NCBI RefSeq assembly: GCF_000485595.1
Contig: NW_014577104.1
Coordinates: 188,358-219,187, forward strand
Length of the DNA stretch: 30,830 nucleotides
From: Priapulus caudatus
Taxonomy: Eukaryota > Priapulida > Priapulimorpha > Priapulimorphida > Priapulidae
Direction of reading: 5' to 3'
Below, one piece after another: positions 1-10,533 of the stretch. Both the position numbers and the translations under genes were made by a program. The notes beneath the pieces were generated by a model, which was not told where the DNA came from, did no database searches, and worked only from the letters and a program-made list of their open reading frames with translations. Each line of letters opens with the position of its first letter. The first letter of the stretch is position 1.

Positions 1-177
1 CATCGCCCATTTCTCACGTAGTCATTCCACCGAGCCACGGGAGATTGCAAGCAGTCTCCAATGTTGAGAAGCCAGGTTTTAAACCTTGAGAAAGGGTTAG
101 GGTTTCACCCCGGTAGGGGTTTGAACTCACACCTTTAGTGGAGTGTACGAGGCCTAACCACTGGGCCACGGAAGCTC
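1..177 (-). repeat. tRNA-derived SINE, 3' part cut by window edge
   Basis: Read on the minus strand, positions 169-154 give GTGGCCCAGTGGTTAG, a good RNA polymerase III A box. Positions 130-117 give TGAGTTCAAACCCC, a good B box. The spacing is that of a tRNA, but the surrounding bases do not form a clean cloverleaf, so a tRNA-derived SINE head is likelier than a working tRNA gene. The body would run leftward out of the window. A short GA run follows at 178-191. Confidence 0.5.
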
Positions 178-343
178 GAGAGAGAGAGAGAGTTAGGGAT
201 ATCTAGGTTGTTTCTTCGAAAGTAGCCACAAAATTACTCCGACACTCCCTGTAGTAACGACGATATCGAATACGATAGTCCAGATATTTTCGCCGGATTT
301 TGCACCTGCATGCTGAATAACATACAGCTGTAACTATTTTTAG

Positions 344-1676
344 GTGATCAATAACAGGATCCTTGTTGACCTAGCGAGGGTGAACGAGGAGATGTCACAG
401 AAAGACAGGGCGCTGCATCGTGAGAGGATGCTGCTGATGCAGGAGAAGGTGAGGCAGGCTCTCGGAGAAGCGGCCGCACAAGAGATCGACATTGGTACGT
501 TGGAATAAAGCCTTTAGGGGTCACCTTCGTCTACGCCAAAAGCTTAGCTTATGTCTAACATAGATGTCATTAAGTATCGTCATAATGCGTTTTAAAATAA
601 AATCAGCAGATCTGATGTACATGTATGAAGCTGCGAGTTTGATATGATATATAATTTATAATGTAACATGCATTGTGTGTGCGTGCGTGCGTACGTGTGT
701 GTAATTTCATCGAGGCAATCACTGTTTCACAGTTAAATGAATGCCATGCAGCTTGTTTAATTAGCATACGGTTACTGAAATCGACTTGCGCAGATTGAGT
801 AGTGACTGGAGTGCACTTAAGTAGTTGTGTGTAATCACTGCAGAGAGCCTATCCAATCCTAATCAGGAAGTGGAGCTGCGTGAGCCGGAGGTAGAGTATG
901 CAGAAGCTGACCGAGTCTCCATCTGCAGTAACATGGCCGACGGTGAACAGCCAGATCTACAGGTATGCAGATAAGATCGACCAAAACAGATATACAAACA
1001 GATTACCCTAATTACAGTCCAATTTCTTTGAATAGCAGGTAAAAAATGTTCCATTTCTGTGCCAAACAGGCTGAAGTTACGGAGGAAACCGATGGAGAGC
1101 AACTGCCTACTCCAGCAGTTCCTTCACAAGCAGATTTGTTTGGTATGCGATACGAAATATACTGTTTATGTGTCTATGCATACAGTCAAACCTCAGTTAT
1201 CCGAACATCAATTGTCAGAATTTCGGATTATCCGAACAAGACCACCGTCGTCTCGTAGCGTAGTGGATGGGGGGGGGATGTGAGTATGAGAGGGGGTCCT
1301 TTTAAAAAAAATTTGGCCGTGCAGTTTCAAAACTGACTGACCGTGCAAATCACGGCTCCACGGCTCGCTGGCTAATACGTTGTCTTGGGTTATTTTCCCT
1401 CACACTCATATTCGGCACTACTAGAAATCCTTGGGCCGTTGACGTCCTCACTAGATCAGACCAAAAAAATTTCACCTTGGTCAACTAGGTAACATTGAAA
1501 ACCTGAAGAAGCAGCATGAAGAGGAGCTGGCAGCGTTCCAGCAAGCACAGCAGGAGAACAGGGTGCGCATGCAGGCTGGCCTCCAGGAGAAGCTGAATGC
1601 TCGTCGCAGACGCCGCATACAGATGGAGGCACAGGAGGCAGAACAAGTGGCGCTCTCTCGGGAAGGTCAACGCTGA
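344..1676 (+). CDS. Coiled-coil protein, C-terminal four exons (partial)
   Basis: Four exons join in one open frame: 344-494, 844-962, 1070-1142 and 1489-1676, with the TGA stop at 1674-1676. All junctions are GT-AG (donors GTACGT, GTATGC, GTATGC) and the phases agree (1, 0, 1). The visible product is about 176 residues. Its first exon is a charged helix (MSQKDRALHRERMLLMQEKV). The two middle exons are acidic and probably disordered. The last exon is a strong coiled coil rich in Q, E and R, with a five-arginine run (NARRRRRIQME) about 22 residues before the end. This is the tail of a long coiled-coil protein, but I do not recognise the family. The 5' part lies upstream of the window. The first acceptor could also be the AG at 354-355. 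It is tail to tail with the MIF4G gene. Confidence 0.65.
1183..1250 (+). mobile_element. Tigger/pogo-like transposon end in an intron
   Basis: The sequence CAGTCAAACCTCAGTTATCC directly follows a TA dinucleotide at 1181-1182. It resembles the terminal repeats of Tigger/pogo elements of the Tc1/mariner superfamily, which insert at TA. A second TTATCCGAAC lies about 25 bp further in. I do not see the matching opposite terminus before the next exon at 1489, so this may be a solo or decayed end. Confidence 0.45.
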
Positions 1677-1734
1677 AACGATTCCTACCCAGAACGAAGC
1701 CGAATGAAATATTGTTTCCCGTTACAGATGAGGA

Positions 1735-1740
1735 ATTAAA
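1735..1740 (+). promoter_or_regulatory. Candidate polyadenylation signal ATTAAA of the coiled-coil gene
   Basis: ATTAAA lies 59 bases after the stop codon and is followed by a T/G-rich stretch (TTTGATGTACTTGGTTAC). No AATAAA is closer. This is a common variant signal, but six bases are weak evidence on their own. Confidence 0.35.
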
Positions 1741-2045
1741 TTTGATGTACTTGGTTACAAGATGATCGGTTTTGGACCAAGCAACCTCATTATAGCGAAT
1801 AGCAGTTTCTTAATCCTTTAACCACTACTATTTTTCATCAAATTTGTGATATCTCGACAATGCGGTTTTTAGAAGTTGATTTACATCATGAAGCCAATGC
1901 AATTCGTAACTGGTTATGCAACAGTTCCTTACCTGTATACGTTTCTGATTTGTGTGAATTGCCAGGGTTCTGCCCACGGTGGGCGGCGGTGGGCGGGTGT
2001 GCCCGGCACCAATTTTTGATATAAAAAAAAAGTCAGATATATGGG

Positions 2046-2660
2046 CTTTTTAGCTCATCTGACATAGTCAGATGCAGCTTGTAGAATCGCTTGATCGTCC
2101 GTCCGTCCGTCAACAGTTGCGGCACAAATCTTAACGCGCTCGACGTACTGGTCACGATATTCGGCACATTGGGGCTATCCGTACAAAACGAGTTGGGTGT
2201 CTGAAGCTGGGCGGCTCAAGAGGTCGAAAGGTCAAAGAGGTGTAAAAGAAAGCGGGGAACATTCACTCCTTAAGCTTAAAAGTAAGGAGGAAGTGCCGCA
2301 GAATTGCGCGCACAAATCTAAATGGCTCGACCTAGGGCTGCTGCATAGTTGTGTGTTATAGCATCATGGTAGCGAAAAGCCATCACTGTGCGAATTGGCA
2401 GGTCAGCAGGTCAAAAGGTCAATTCGGCACAGGGCAGATTTTAGACATTTTCTCGAGGATCATGGTCTTGACGCGAGCATTGAAAAACTTTTTGTTTCAG
2501 CGTTACCATAGCATTTTTATGGGATTATTGAATAGGCCATGAAATCTACTTTTTGCTGCATGCCGAAGAGTAAGTGTCAAGATACACCTTTATGACCGCT
2601 CAAGAGAGAGGGCTTAAACTACTGGATTTGTTGACTGCTCTGTTAGAAAGAATTTGACTG
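2046..2660 (-). repeat. Dispersed ~600-bp non-coding repeat, copy 1
   Basis: Read as the reverse complement, this matches 7334-7940 and 10534-11335 along most of its length. The shared end contains GTCAGATGAGCTAAAAA, TTCTACAAGCTGCATCTGAC and a GACGGACGG tract. Internal matches include the segment at about 2500-2525 (AGCATTTTTATGG in both families of copies) and GGATTTGTTGACTG near the other end. No coding frame is conserved. The ends show no inverted repeats, so the transposition class is unclear; a non-autonomous element is likely. Confidence 0.7.
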
Positions 2661-3643
2661 CGGGTTTGCCTACGTAGAGAATCTATACATGCTGGCATGT
2701 ATGAGGCTACAATGTCACAGTGAAATTTCAAAGCTAAATTTGCCTTAAAGAAGGTGTATGCTTCCTTAAAATCGTATCAATTTCTATGGCATTTTGTAGC
2801 TGTCAGGTATTGTCTTACATGTAACGTATGCCACTGCAAGTGGCTGCTGGCCAGTGCATGTGTTGTGCAGTTTTCCTGCGCTTAATTGCGTTTACAGTGG
2901 CAGCTCTCTGATTGCAATTTCAGCCTGTAGGCTTCCGTAGGTAAATTGGCATGAGTGCTTACCTATTTGCTCTTGGCAAATATTGTTGCCTACTACGTAC
3001 GATGAAGAGCTCCATCTTTAATCTGAAGACACTTAAACGTATGCGCCATCTCGTGCGCAACTTTCATAACGATCCAACGAACATTCCTTTGAGAAGGTCC
3101 TGATACCACCTAGCTGCATTCCACTGTTCGGCGTGTCTGTGAACACATATTGGACTAACTAGGGTTTACCTAGAATCCCACCACTCCACCACAGAGTCAC
3201 CGCAGTAGACGTTAGATGAGCGCTGTCGCTCCGCGGCACTTGTTATTGCTCAGAATGCAGGAAATTGAGTTTCAGACTATCCAAAATCAAAAGTTTCCCC
3301 TAGATTGGCTTCGCGCCTACGGCACTTGCATCTACTGGATGCACCCGGCACAAAAAAATCCTGGGCAGAACCCTGAATTGCAGCACATATATTTAATAAC
3401 AATGTTACGTTATTTAAACGTAGTTTATGCACGAGTGTTGGTTTCAACACTGATGTGATATTGTACATACGGTTGCCTGCGTTAGTGAGAAATAGATAGA
3501 TTTTCAAGTTAATTTATGATCATTCTTATTTAATTTAAATCAAATAGATATTCAGAATTGAATAGACAACTGTCATTAATTCATTGCCTATCCTTTTAAG
3601 AGCAAACGCGTCAATAATAAAACAGACTAAAGTCAAAGATATG
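2661..3643. other. Intergenic, nothing recognised
   Basis: This stretch has no frame with splice sites and a recognisable product, and no clear repeat. The short open frames near 3216-3507 overlap on both strands and look random. Confidence 0.5.
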
Positions 3644-4562
3644 TAATGGCGCTGTCACACCTCTGTATGAAAGCCAGCATATACTGACGTATGAAAAATT
3701 TGGTGAATACGCTGGCGTACGTCGAATAAGTTATGGGTAAGCTTTGTATAGGTTAAGAGCACGCTGAAGCACGCTGGTATACGTCGTAGTACGGTGAGGT
3801 CGTCAAAAAATTTTGAGCATGCTCAAAATTTCTCGACGTATGCCAGCGTATGCCCATACGTCCCGCATACGCGGGCCATAAGTTGTAGGTAAGTTATGCG
3901 ATCGTTGGCACACGTTCACACACGTTACTTGTAAGTTACTCATAAGTCGAAATACGTCGAGATAATGTCTAGCGTACCCAAAACTTATTTCTAACCTATG
4001 AGTAACGTGCTTTGAACCTATGTGTAACTTATCTCCAACGCATATTGACGTATGTAGACGTATTTGACGTGTTCCGGACGACCACAGCACTTACTGAACG
4101 TATTTCTAACTTACAGCTACCGTATAATGGCGTATTGGCAGCGTTTAGGGGAATTGGTATATACAAATGGTATTGGCATGTTGATACTGCGACGGTGATG
4201 TTGATACTGCGATGTCTAGTGCGGTTATGATTTGAATCGTTGAGCGGCAGCCTTTTTATAGGCTACGACACATGATCGTCGGCGATACGCTGCCGCGCCT
4301 ATGCATAAGTTAAACTATCGTTGGGCATAAGTTGTGAACGCCGGCAACACGCTAAGCATTCGTTGGTATAAGTTATCTATAAGTTATTGAAACGTTCTAT
4401 ATACGTTACTAATACGTTAAGTATACGTCCAACTCGTTATGAATACGCTATGTATACGACCAAAATTGAAAAAAAACATCGATAGTTCAGCGTATGCCAG
4501 CGTTTTAGCGAAACTTTGATACGTCGGCATACGCTAAATCGTCAAGGTGTGACAGGGACATT
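3644..4562. mobile_element. MITE-like element with CTGTCACACCT inverted ends
   Basis: CTGTCACACCT at 3652-3662 is matched by its reverse complement AGGTGTGACAG at 4545-4555, and TAATG/CATTA pair further out. The interior of about 0.9 kb is filled with short variants of TACGTC, CGTATG and AAGTTA in both orientations, giving a quasi-palindromic texture. No transposase frame is present. The superfamily is not resolved and no target-site duplication is clear. Confidence 0.6.
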
Positions 4563-4564
4563 AG

Positions 4565-5429
4565 CGGTCACATTTATAAAACAATAGACACTGCTTTACC
4601 TTTGAATGGCAGTTATGCACTGAAACTATCACTATAGAATAGACACTTGTCCGTAAAGGACGCTTGGCATGTTCCTTGAGTGACCCTTTTATTCAGGTTT
4701 TGACTGGACACAGACTGAAGAATGGTGATATATAAACCAAGTGGAGTCTGTAAATTGTGTCCTCGTACATATTTGTTGTAGCTATTTATAAAACTTTAGG
4801 TAGAATGTACTCCAGTCTACCACTGTGCCATTAGGAATTTAAGAATGAATGTGAAATTTAGATGTGTGTTGGCAATATATTTCTATTCATTGATTGATTG
4901 CATAGCAGTGTGGATTAGAAACTGCTAACCTAGATATGCAGTTACATATAATGAATGAGTAGGCAACTCATTTTTTCTTACAGCTCGGCAAGTATAATGA
5001 AACGTGATTATGTCAGCTATACTTACATCATCGAATAGTTTCAGTATGTTGATAGGTAGCTATTTTTTCAAAAAATATATACAAATGTCTTTTTAATACA
5101 TTCGTGTTGTCAGATATAATATACACAATATTGTATTAACACAAGACAGGCCACATATTTGCTACAGATTTTTCACTTGACATTTAAAACAATGACAACA
5201 CAATAACGCTGTAACCAGTAAACTAAATATATATTAAAAATCTACAGACATATTAAAAAAGTAAAAAGACTAAATTTACAATGCCCATGCTACGCTTGAA
5301 ATAAAATAATAAAATGTAATATACTAAAAAAATTTATCATTAAACTAACGTTGTCGCAGGGCAATGCCATCGGAATCGCTTGGCATATAATAATAAAACC
5401 ACATGCATCAGTCGGAAGTATCCTAGCTA
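4565..5429. other. A+T-rich intergenic / probable 3' flank of the MIF4G gene
   Basis: This is the downstream flank of the minus-strand gene ending at 5430. It is A+T rich. I find no minus-strand AATAAA close to the stop, so the 3' end of that transcript is not located. Confidence 0.4.
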
Positions 5430-5686
5430 TCACCTGACCTCGCGCTCAATTTCATCAAACTGCTGCGTGTAAAACTGTGTGACGCAGTCTGTCAGCTGCC
5501 AACCATGCGTGTGTAGCTCCAGCATGTGCAGGAGGTGACACCTGGTGGCAGTTGTCGTGTTCTTGGCTAATAGCCGCTCGCGAACTGTCTGCATTAACGC
5601 GTCAAGCCGCTTGCCATTGCTCATATACTGTTGCAGTTGCTTTCCCAGTTTCGACAACTAAAAACAACAAAGATATAAACATAATA

Positions 5687-5729
<43 letters not shown>

Positions 5730-8700
5730 TAGATAGAGAGCGAGAGAGGGCAGTCAGTTAGAAGGACAAAGACGGACAAATGGATCTAGAATATAAGGGT
5801 TGAGGTAAATACAAGAATCCAAGATAATCTATTATTCCACAGAACGTGCACATCCACAATGCTATCAATTATAATACTCAAAACTGGCCTAGCCTTCGTA
5901 CCATCAACTCAACTCAGGTTTTATAGCATTATATTCTTATTCATATTATTATTTATATTATATTCTTGTTCATATTATTATTTATATTATATTCTTATTC
6001 ATATATTTCTATAGCACTCATCATTATAGCATTGTAAAAAAAAACGTCCCAACACAAAGCAACGATTAAGCCGGACGAAAGCCATTACTACGGTGACCGC
6101 TCTTGTTTCACCTGCGCGTCGGCCAGCGCCACCTCGTGGTCGACCGCATCGGCGTCGACCATCAGGTGGAGCCATGTGAGGATGGGCGTGGCGAGAACGG
6201 GGGTCGGCGCGCCGGCGACGCGCAGCACAGAGAACACCTCGCAGAGCAACAGGAAGCTGTTCGTGAACAACATGCAGTTCTCCTTGCGCATTGCCTCCTT
6301 GCCTGAAAGTACGCGAGAGAGCCCGGTTAGTCAGCTCACCGCTCCGCACCCTCTGGCCTATTCCACGCCTACATCTAACTGTAGTGAAGCAATAATTAAG
6401 TGATTAGAATGTGGACGCACGCCGGTCGCAGGGACATAACCTCGGCTGCCAGACTTCACCTTTTCACATGGCCGATCGGCCCAAGCCCCGTCTACGGTGT
6501 CCATGGGGCATTTATTCCAGCCCCCGTCAAATTTTGAGATTGCAAAGCTTTTATTACATAATTCATCAGTTTAAAAAAATTAGCCCCGTTGAGTAAATAA
6601 CGAGGCCTTTTTTTAGGCCCCATGGTTTTCTCAGACAACGAGTCTGGACTGCATTGGGAACATTGACGTAGGTGGAACTGCTTTGGTTTTTCGTGCACCG
6701 AATGAAAAAAAAATTGCGAGAGATTACTACACAAAGCACCAACTACCAGTGAAATAGTGAATTATACTGGGAGGTTCCATCTTGTTTTACAGCGATTCTG
6801 TTGAAAAATTACAACTTTGAAGTAGTCCCAATTTGGGAAAACTTGTATAGTTATAGTTCCTTATCAGAAATGTAGTGACACAACTAGGCACTAGTGAATA
6901 ACAAGACGTAAAGAATAGACACGTGTTCACGCACGTGCTACAGTCGATGGAGAGATGAAGAGGAGCGGATTCGTCAGGTTTACCGAAGGCCAGCCGATAG
7001 GCATTGCAGTCCATCGATAATACGGCAGGCACTCGAGCGAGTAAAACAATGTTAAATTTCGTCAGCTGTGTTAGGGGACACAAATCCTGACTCCACACAT
7101 ATCAATGTGTCACTGCTCATTTTTATCAAATTGATGAGAATGGTTACAATTCTAGCTGGAAGAAGTAAGTTTTTTAAACAAGTGCCGCAGAGCGACAGCG
7201 CTCAACTGACGCGTACTGTATCCGGGTATTCTTCTGATAAACTCACTGGCAACCAAATCAAGTGCGCCCTCCCGCCACCGCGTTCATGCTCAGAGCATAT
7301 ATCTAGCTATTATATCAGCAGATATCATGCTCTAATAGCAAAGGAGCAGTTCAGTCCATTGTTAACAGTCAACAAATTCATGTTTAACCCTCCTCTAGAG
7401 AGTCAAAAGGTTATCAGACACTTACTCTTCGCACGTCAGCGGAAAGTACATTTCATGGTCCTTTCAATAAAATGATAAAAATGGTAGGTTAGCACTGAAA
7501 AAAAAAGTTTTGCACTCGGTCCGTTAGACCATGTCCTCAGAAAATGTCTGATATCTGACTTTTCCCCCATTGCCCTTTGACCTGTGACCTCCAATTTCAC
7601 ACTGGTGATGGATTTCCTCCCCATCACACTATACATCAAATATTAAGAGCGTAGGTCGAGCGGTTGAGATTTGTGCCGCAATTCCGTATTTCCTCCTATA
7701 CCTTAAGTTAAGGGGAAAATATTCCCCCTCCATTGACACATCTTGACCTTTGACCCTTGACCCCCAAACTCGACATCCCGAGTCCTTTTCGCTATTCCCG
7801 CCCGACGTCCCAAATATCAAGATCGTAAGTCGAGCGGTAAAGATTTGTGCCATAACTGTTGACGGACGGATGCATGGACGCACGGACATTCGCGTGATTC
7901 TACAAGCTGCATCTGACTTTGTCAGCTGAGCTAAAAATCATTGAGTACGGGATGAAAATACAGGAGATCTAAAATACTGAAAAATGCCAACAAACATTTA
8001 AAGCTATACTAACCTTTAAAATCATGTTGTAATTGTTGTAATAAAATATTCCTAAACTTTACATCGTCAACCTCCAAGCTTCCAAGTGACTGAGACAGAA
8101 GAGCAGCTCCTGTGATCATGTCAGCTTCATTAACACAGCTGAAATATCAAGATGTCATTGTCTGTAAGATCCAAGCAGTAGAGAAAAGCCTAAACAGAAA
8201 GTGTCGGCAAATGACACGACTTTAGAAATAACACACCAGCACAATACAGCCGAATTTAAAGCGCGGCGTAGATTATTAATGGTGTCACTGAGGTGTAGAG
8301 CAATTTTCTCATGATATCATATACCATATATGTTAATTATTTAAACAGCCACGTTTGTAAACAGCGAGCATGCCAATTAGTTGGTTGCTGACCACTGCCT
8401 GGGTGACTGACGCACGTAGCGATCAGTGCGTGCATTCGTGCACGTGTCAGCCTAAGTTGTTTGTCGAAGTGCAGTGAAACTAGCCAGACAGTGCACAGCA
8501 TGTCATTCAATATCTTGCCTTGCAATTTTTATATTACAATCGTATTTGCTAGTCATAAAAGAAATTTTAGAAAACGAAATCATGTTAAAGACACTGCCTA
8601 GCATACGTTGACAGGGGCAACACAAATTCTGACAACAGCGACCATCGACAGACGTATTGTGCATTCATAAAAGCACTGATAAAATTGTCTAATTGCCATT

Positions 8701-9048
8701 TTAGCTAATATACTCTAATATATAATGTGTGTTTGTAGCAAGTATTATCTCTATAGCACCATAACTACCTCCTTACATACCGCTCGTGAAGTGCTGTTGC
8801 AAACTCTTTCAGTTTACTGCCTGTGGTAGAATATTTCTTGACAATTTCCACCACTTTGGAAACTTCAGTGTCATCTTTCCTCCCCAAGGCCATGTAGCAA
8901 AATTCTGACATAAGTTTTTCTAACGTGTAGCCATCTTCTTTCTGAAAAATCATTTTGTAAAAAAGATCATTTACATATCTAATGTTGACTGACTCCACAA
9001 CTACGTCACCGTTAGAGTCAAAGACTGATATTACCTTATCCAAAATGC
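5430..9048 (-). CDS. MIF4G-domain translation factor, CTIF / MIF4GD (SLIP1) / PAIP1-like, C-terminal exons
   Basis: Four minus-strand exons join in frame: 9048-8781, 8138-8014, 6302-6112 and 5657-5430 (TGA at 5432-5430). Donors are GTATGT, GTTAGT and GTGAAA, and the phases agree (2, 1, 0). The last ~180 residues fit a MIF4G helical-repeat domain. Landmarks are FATALHERCVNEADMITGAA, FRNILLQQLQHDFK, LLLCEVFSVLRV, GKQLQQYMSNGKRLDALM and LLHMLELHTHGWQL. The pattern of a C-E-V-F helix, a P-L-x-P helix and a final L-E-L-H/W segment is what I know from CTIF and MIF4GD, proteins that link the nuclear cap-binding complex or SLBP to eIF3/eIF4G in translation. I cannot separate CTIF from MIF4GD from this part alone. 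The 5' edge is uncertain: an internal AG at 8943-8942 would start the first exon at 8941 instead. Upstream exons probably exist but were not found. Confidence 0.72.
5694..5749. repeat. (TA)n microsatellite followed by GATA/GA units
   Basis: About 34 bases of uninterrupted TA are followed by GATAGATA and GA repeats. It lies in the last intron of the MIF4G gene. Confidence 0.9.
5934..6004. repeat. 29-bp A+T-rich tandem repeat, about 2.4 copies
   Basis: The unit begins TTCTTATTCATATTATTATT and recurs with one substitution (TTCTTGTTCA), then partially a third time. It lies inside the last intron of the MIF4G gene. Confidence 0.75.
7334..7940 (+). repeat. Dispersed ~600-bp non-coding repeat, copy 2
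   Basis: This is the sister of 10534-11335, collinear from the AATAGCA segment to the terminal TCAGCTGAGCTAAAAAT. Shared blocks include TTACTCTTCGC, TCATGGTCCTTTCAATAA, GACCATGTCCTCAGAAAATG, CCTTAAGTTAAGG and GATTCTACAAGCTGCATC. It sits in an intron of the MIF4G gene in the opposite orientation. Stops interrupt every frame, so it is non-coding. Confidence 0.8.
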
Positions 9049-9407
9049 CTGTGGGTAATTTAAATATACAGCTTACCTTTAGAAGGGTCTATGAAAAATT
9101 TGCATGCACTTTTTCATCTGTTTTGCAATCAAGTGTGAACTGAAGTCTTAACATTATTATAACTGGTGTAATTCCTACATTTGACAACTACAACGACATG
9201 CCATTGCTATTGCCAATACCGTACGTCAATGGGAAAAGTAGAAAATGTCATCTTGATTGGTTTTGTTTTGAGCAGTAAGATAACCTGAACTACATGTCCA
9301 ACTACACTAATGAGTTACGTGTACATAGCCGGTGTTCATTGAGACAGATATAGCCCGACCACATGTACAGCCTGCAAGCTAACGTAAATGCACAGCCACA
9401 GGTCTTA

Positions 9408-9803
9408 AGCCTAGAGCAGACTTGCGACTTTTGGTTGCTCGTCGCTGCAACCTGCAACCGCATGCAATCGGTCGCACGCTTCACCGTGTGTGCGCATGCA
9501 AGCGATTGCTGTTAACAGCAGTCGCTTCTTTCCATTGTCTTTTTGTCTTTCCATGACTTATGTTACCCGCACACATGCGATTTTGAAGCGATTGCGAGCG
9601 ACGAGTTGCTGAATTTGAACAAGCGATTGCTGTTGCAAGCGATTGCTGAATTTGAACAAGCGACCAGAATCGCTACGACTCGTATGAGTTGCAGTTGCAC
9701 GTTCCCGCAGACTTGCGACTTTTTCATGCAATGGCTGCGATTCTAGAAATCGGCTGCGATTTCAGCCGAGTTGCATGGAAAAGTCGCAAGTCTGCGCTAG
9801 GCT
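9408..9803. mobile_element. MITE, 25-bp inverted repeats and TTA target duplication
   Basis: The left end AGCCTAGAGCAGACTTGCGA (continuing to 9432) pairs with 9779-9803 over 25 bp with one mismatch. TTA flanks both sides (9405-9407 and 9804-9806). A three-base TTA/TAA duplication is typical of PIF/Harbinger elements. The interior has direct repeats of GCGATTGCTG and GAATTTGAACAAGCGA and no transposase. It is about 396 bp long. Confidence 0.75.
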
Positions 9804-9880
9804 TTAGGAACTGGCTTTCGATGTTGGACTGTAGACTGTAGTGTAGGCCTAGTCTGTAGACTAGTAGGACCGAAAATAAA

Positions 9881-9924
9881 TTAGTACTACTACTACTAGT
9901 ACTACTACTAGGCCTAGTAGTAGT
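9881..9924. repeat. TAC/TAG simple repeat
   Basis: A run of TACTAC, TACTAG and GTAGTAG units, partly self-complementary. A similar tract lies at 11256-11312 inside the foldback element. Confidence 0.8.
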
Positions 9925-10029
9925 GCTCATAAGGTCTATGTCCCCCAGGGTACTGCCAGGCTAGGCTTGCTATACCGGTAGTACAGTAATAAAGATACAG
10001 CTGTGTAACTTTAATGACTTAGCTATATT

Positions 10030-10263
10030 AACATGTTATCATGGATATGCGTCGAGCGCGAGCGTAGTGGTGGTGGTAGTGGGGGGAGAGTGGGGGAAGA
10101 GGCGGGTGGAGGGGGCTCTAATAGCAAAAGCAGTTGCCGCGAGATGGCGCATGCAAGTGTCATCAATAATCAAAGATGGCATCACCCTTCGTGCGTGATA
10201 ACCTCACTCCATTGAGTTGCTGAAATCCAAGTATATTCAGGCAGGCGAGAATTTCGCTCAGCT
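10030..10263 (+). promoter_or_regulatory. Probable dymeclin promoter and non-coding first exon
   Basis: A G-rich stretch (10060-10117, with a GC-box-like GAGGCGGGTGGAG) precedes two YY1-like ATGGC motifs at 10144 and 10176 (the second as AAGATGGC). A consensus donor, GCT|GTGAGT, follows at 10263/10264. The dymeclin start codon lies four bases after a good acceptor (TATTTTATAG, ending 13555), so at least one upstream non-coding exon is required; this is the best candidate. Joined that way, an in-frame TGA at 10213 separates the exon from the dymeclin ATG. Both ATGs at 10144 and 10176 then become short upstream frames of about 23 and 15 codons. The site could also serve the minus-strand MIF4G gene. 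This is inference without transcript data. Confidence 0.4.
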
Positions 10264-10533
10264 GTGAGTTAACACATCTGCATTGCAGGTTGCCAGGCAA
10301 TAATTATGATTAGAATAGTGCCAGTTCACCCCCATGCATGCATAATGGGCTGCCCCCATGTTTTTGCCTACCACGCGAGCATTCAGGGTTCATTACAGTG
10401 TGCTAATACAGGGTGCTACTCAGGGTGCTAATACAGACTGCTTTAGAAAATAATATGATCTAAGGAGCGTAAACCTTGTTCAACAAACATTTGCCTTTGC
10501 AATTGAACTGTGCAACTGTAGTCTCCCATCCAC

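Noticed and set aside
5999-6349. Long frames on both strands around 6.1-6.3 kb
   Set aside because: Only the minus-strand frame ending at the 6112 donor joins the MIF4G exons; the others are shadows of that GC-rich exon.
9038-9130. Possible tiny exon before GTAAGC near 9080 upstream of the MIF4G exon
   Set aside because: The implied intron would be only about 30 bases, too short for normal splicing in animals.
10211-10263. Protein-like stretch IELLKSKYIQAGENFAQL before a GTGAGT donor
   Set aside because: A TAA lies just upstream in the same frame, no acceptor or ATG supports it, and joining to the DYM exon uses another frame. Kept only as probable leader sequence.
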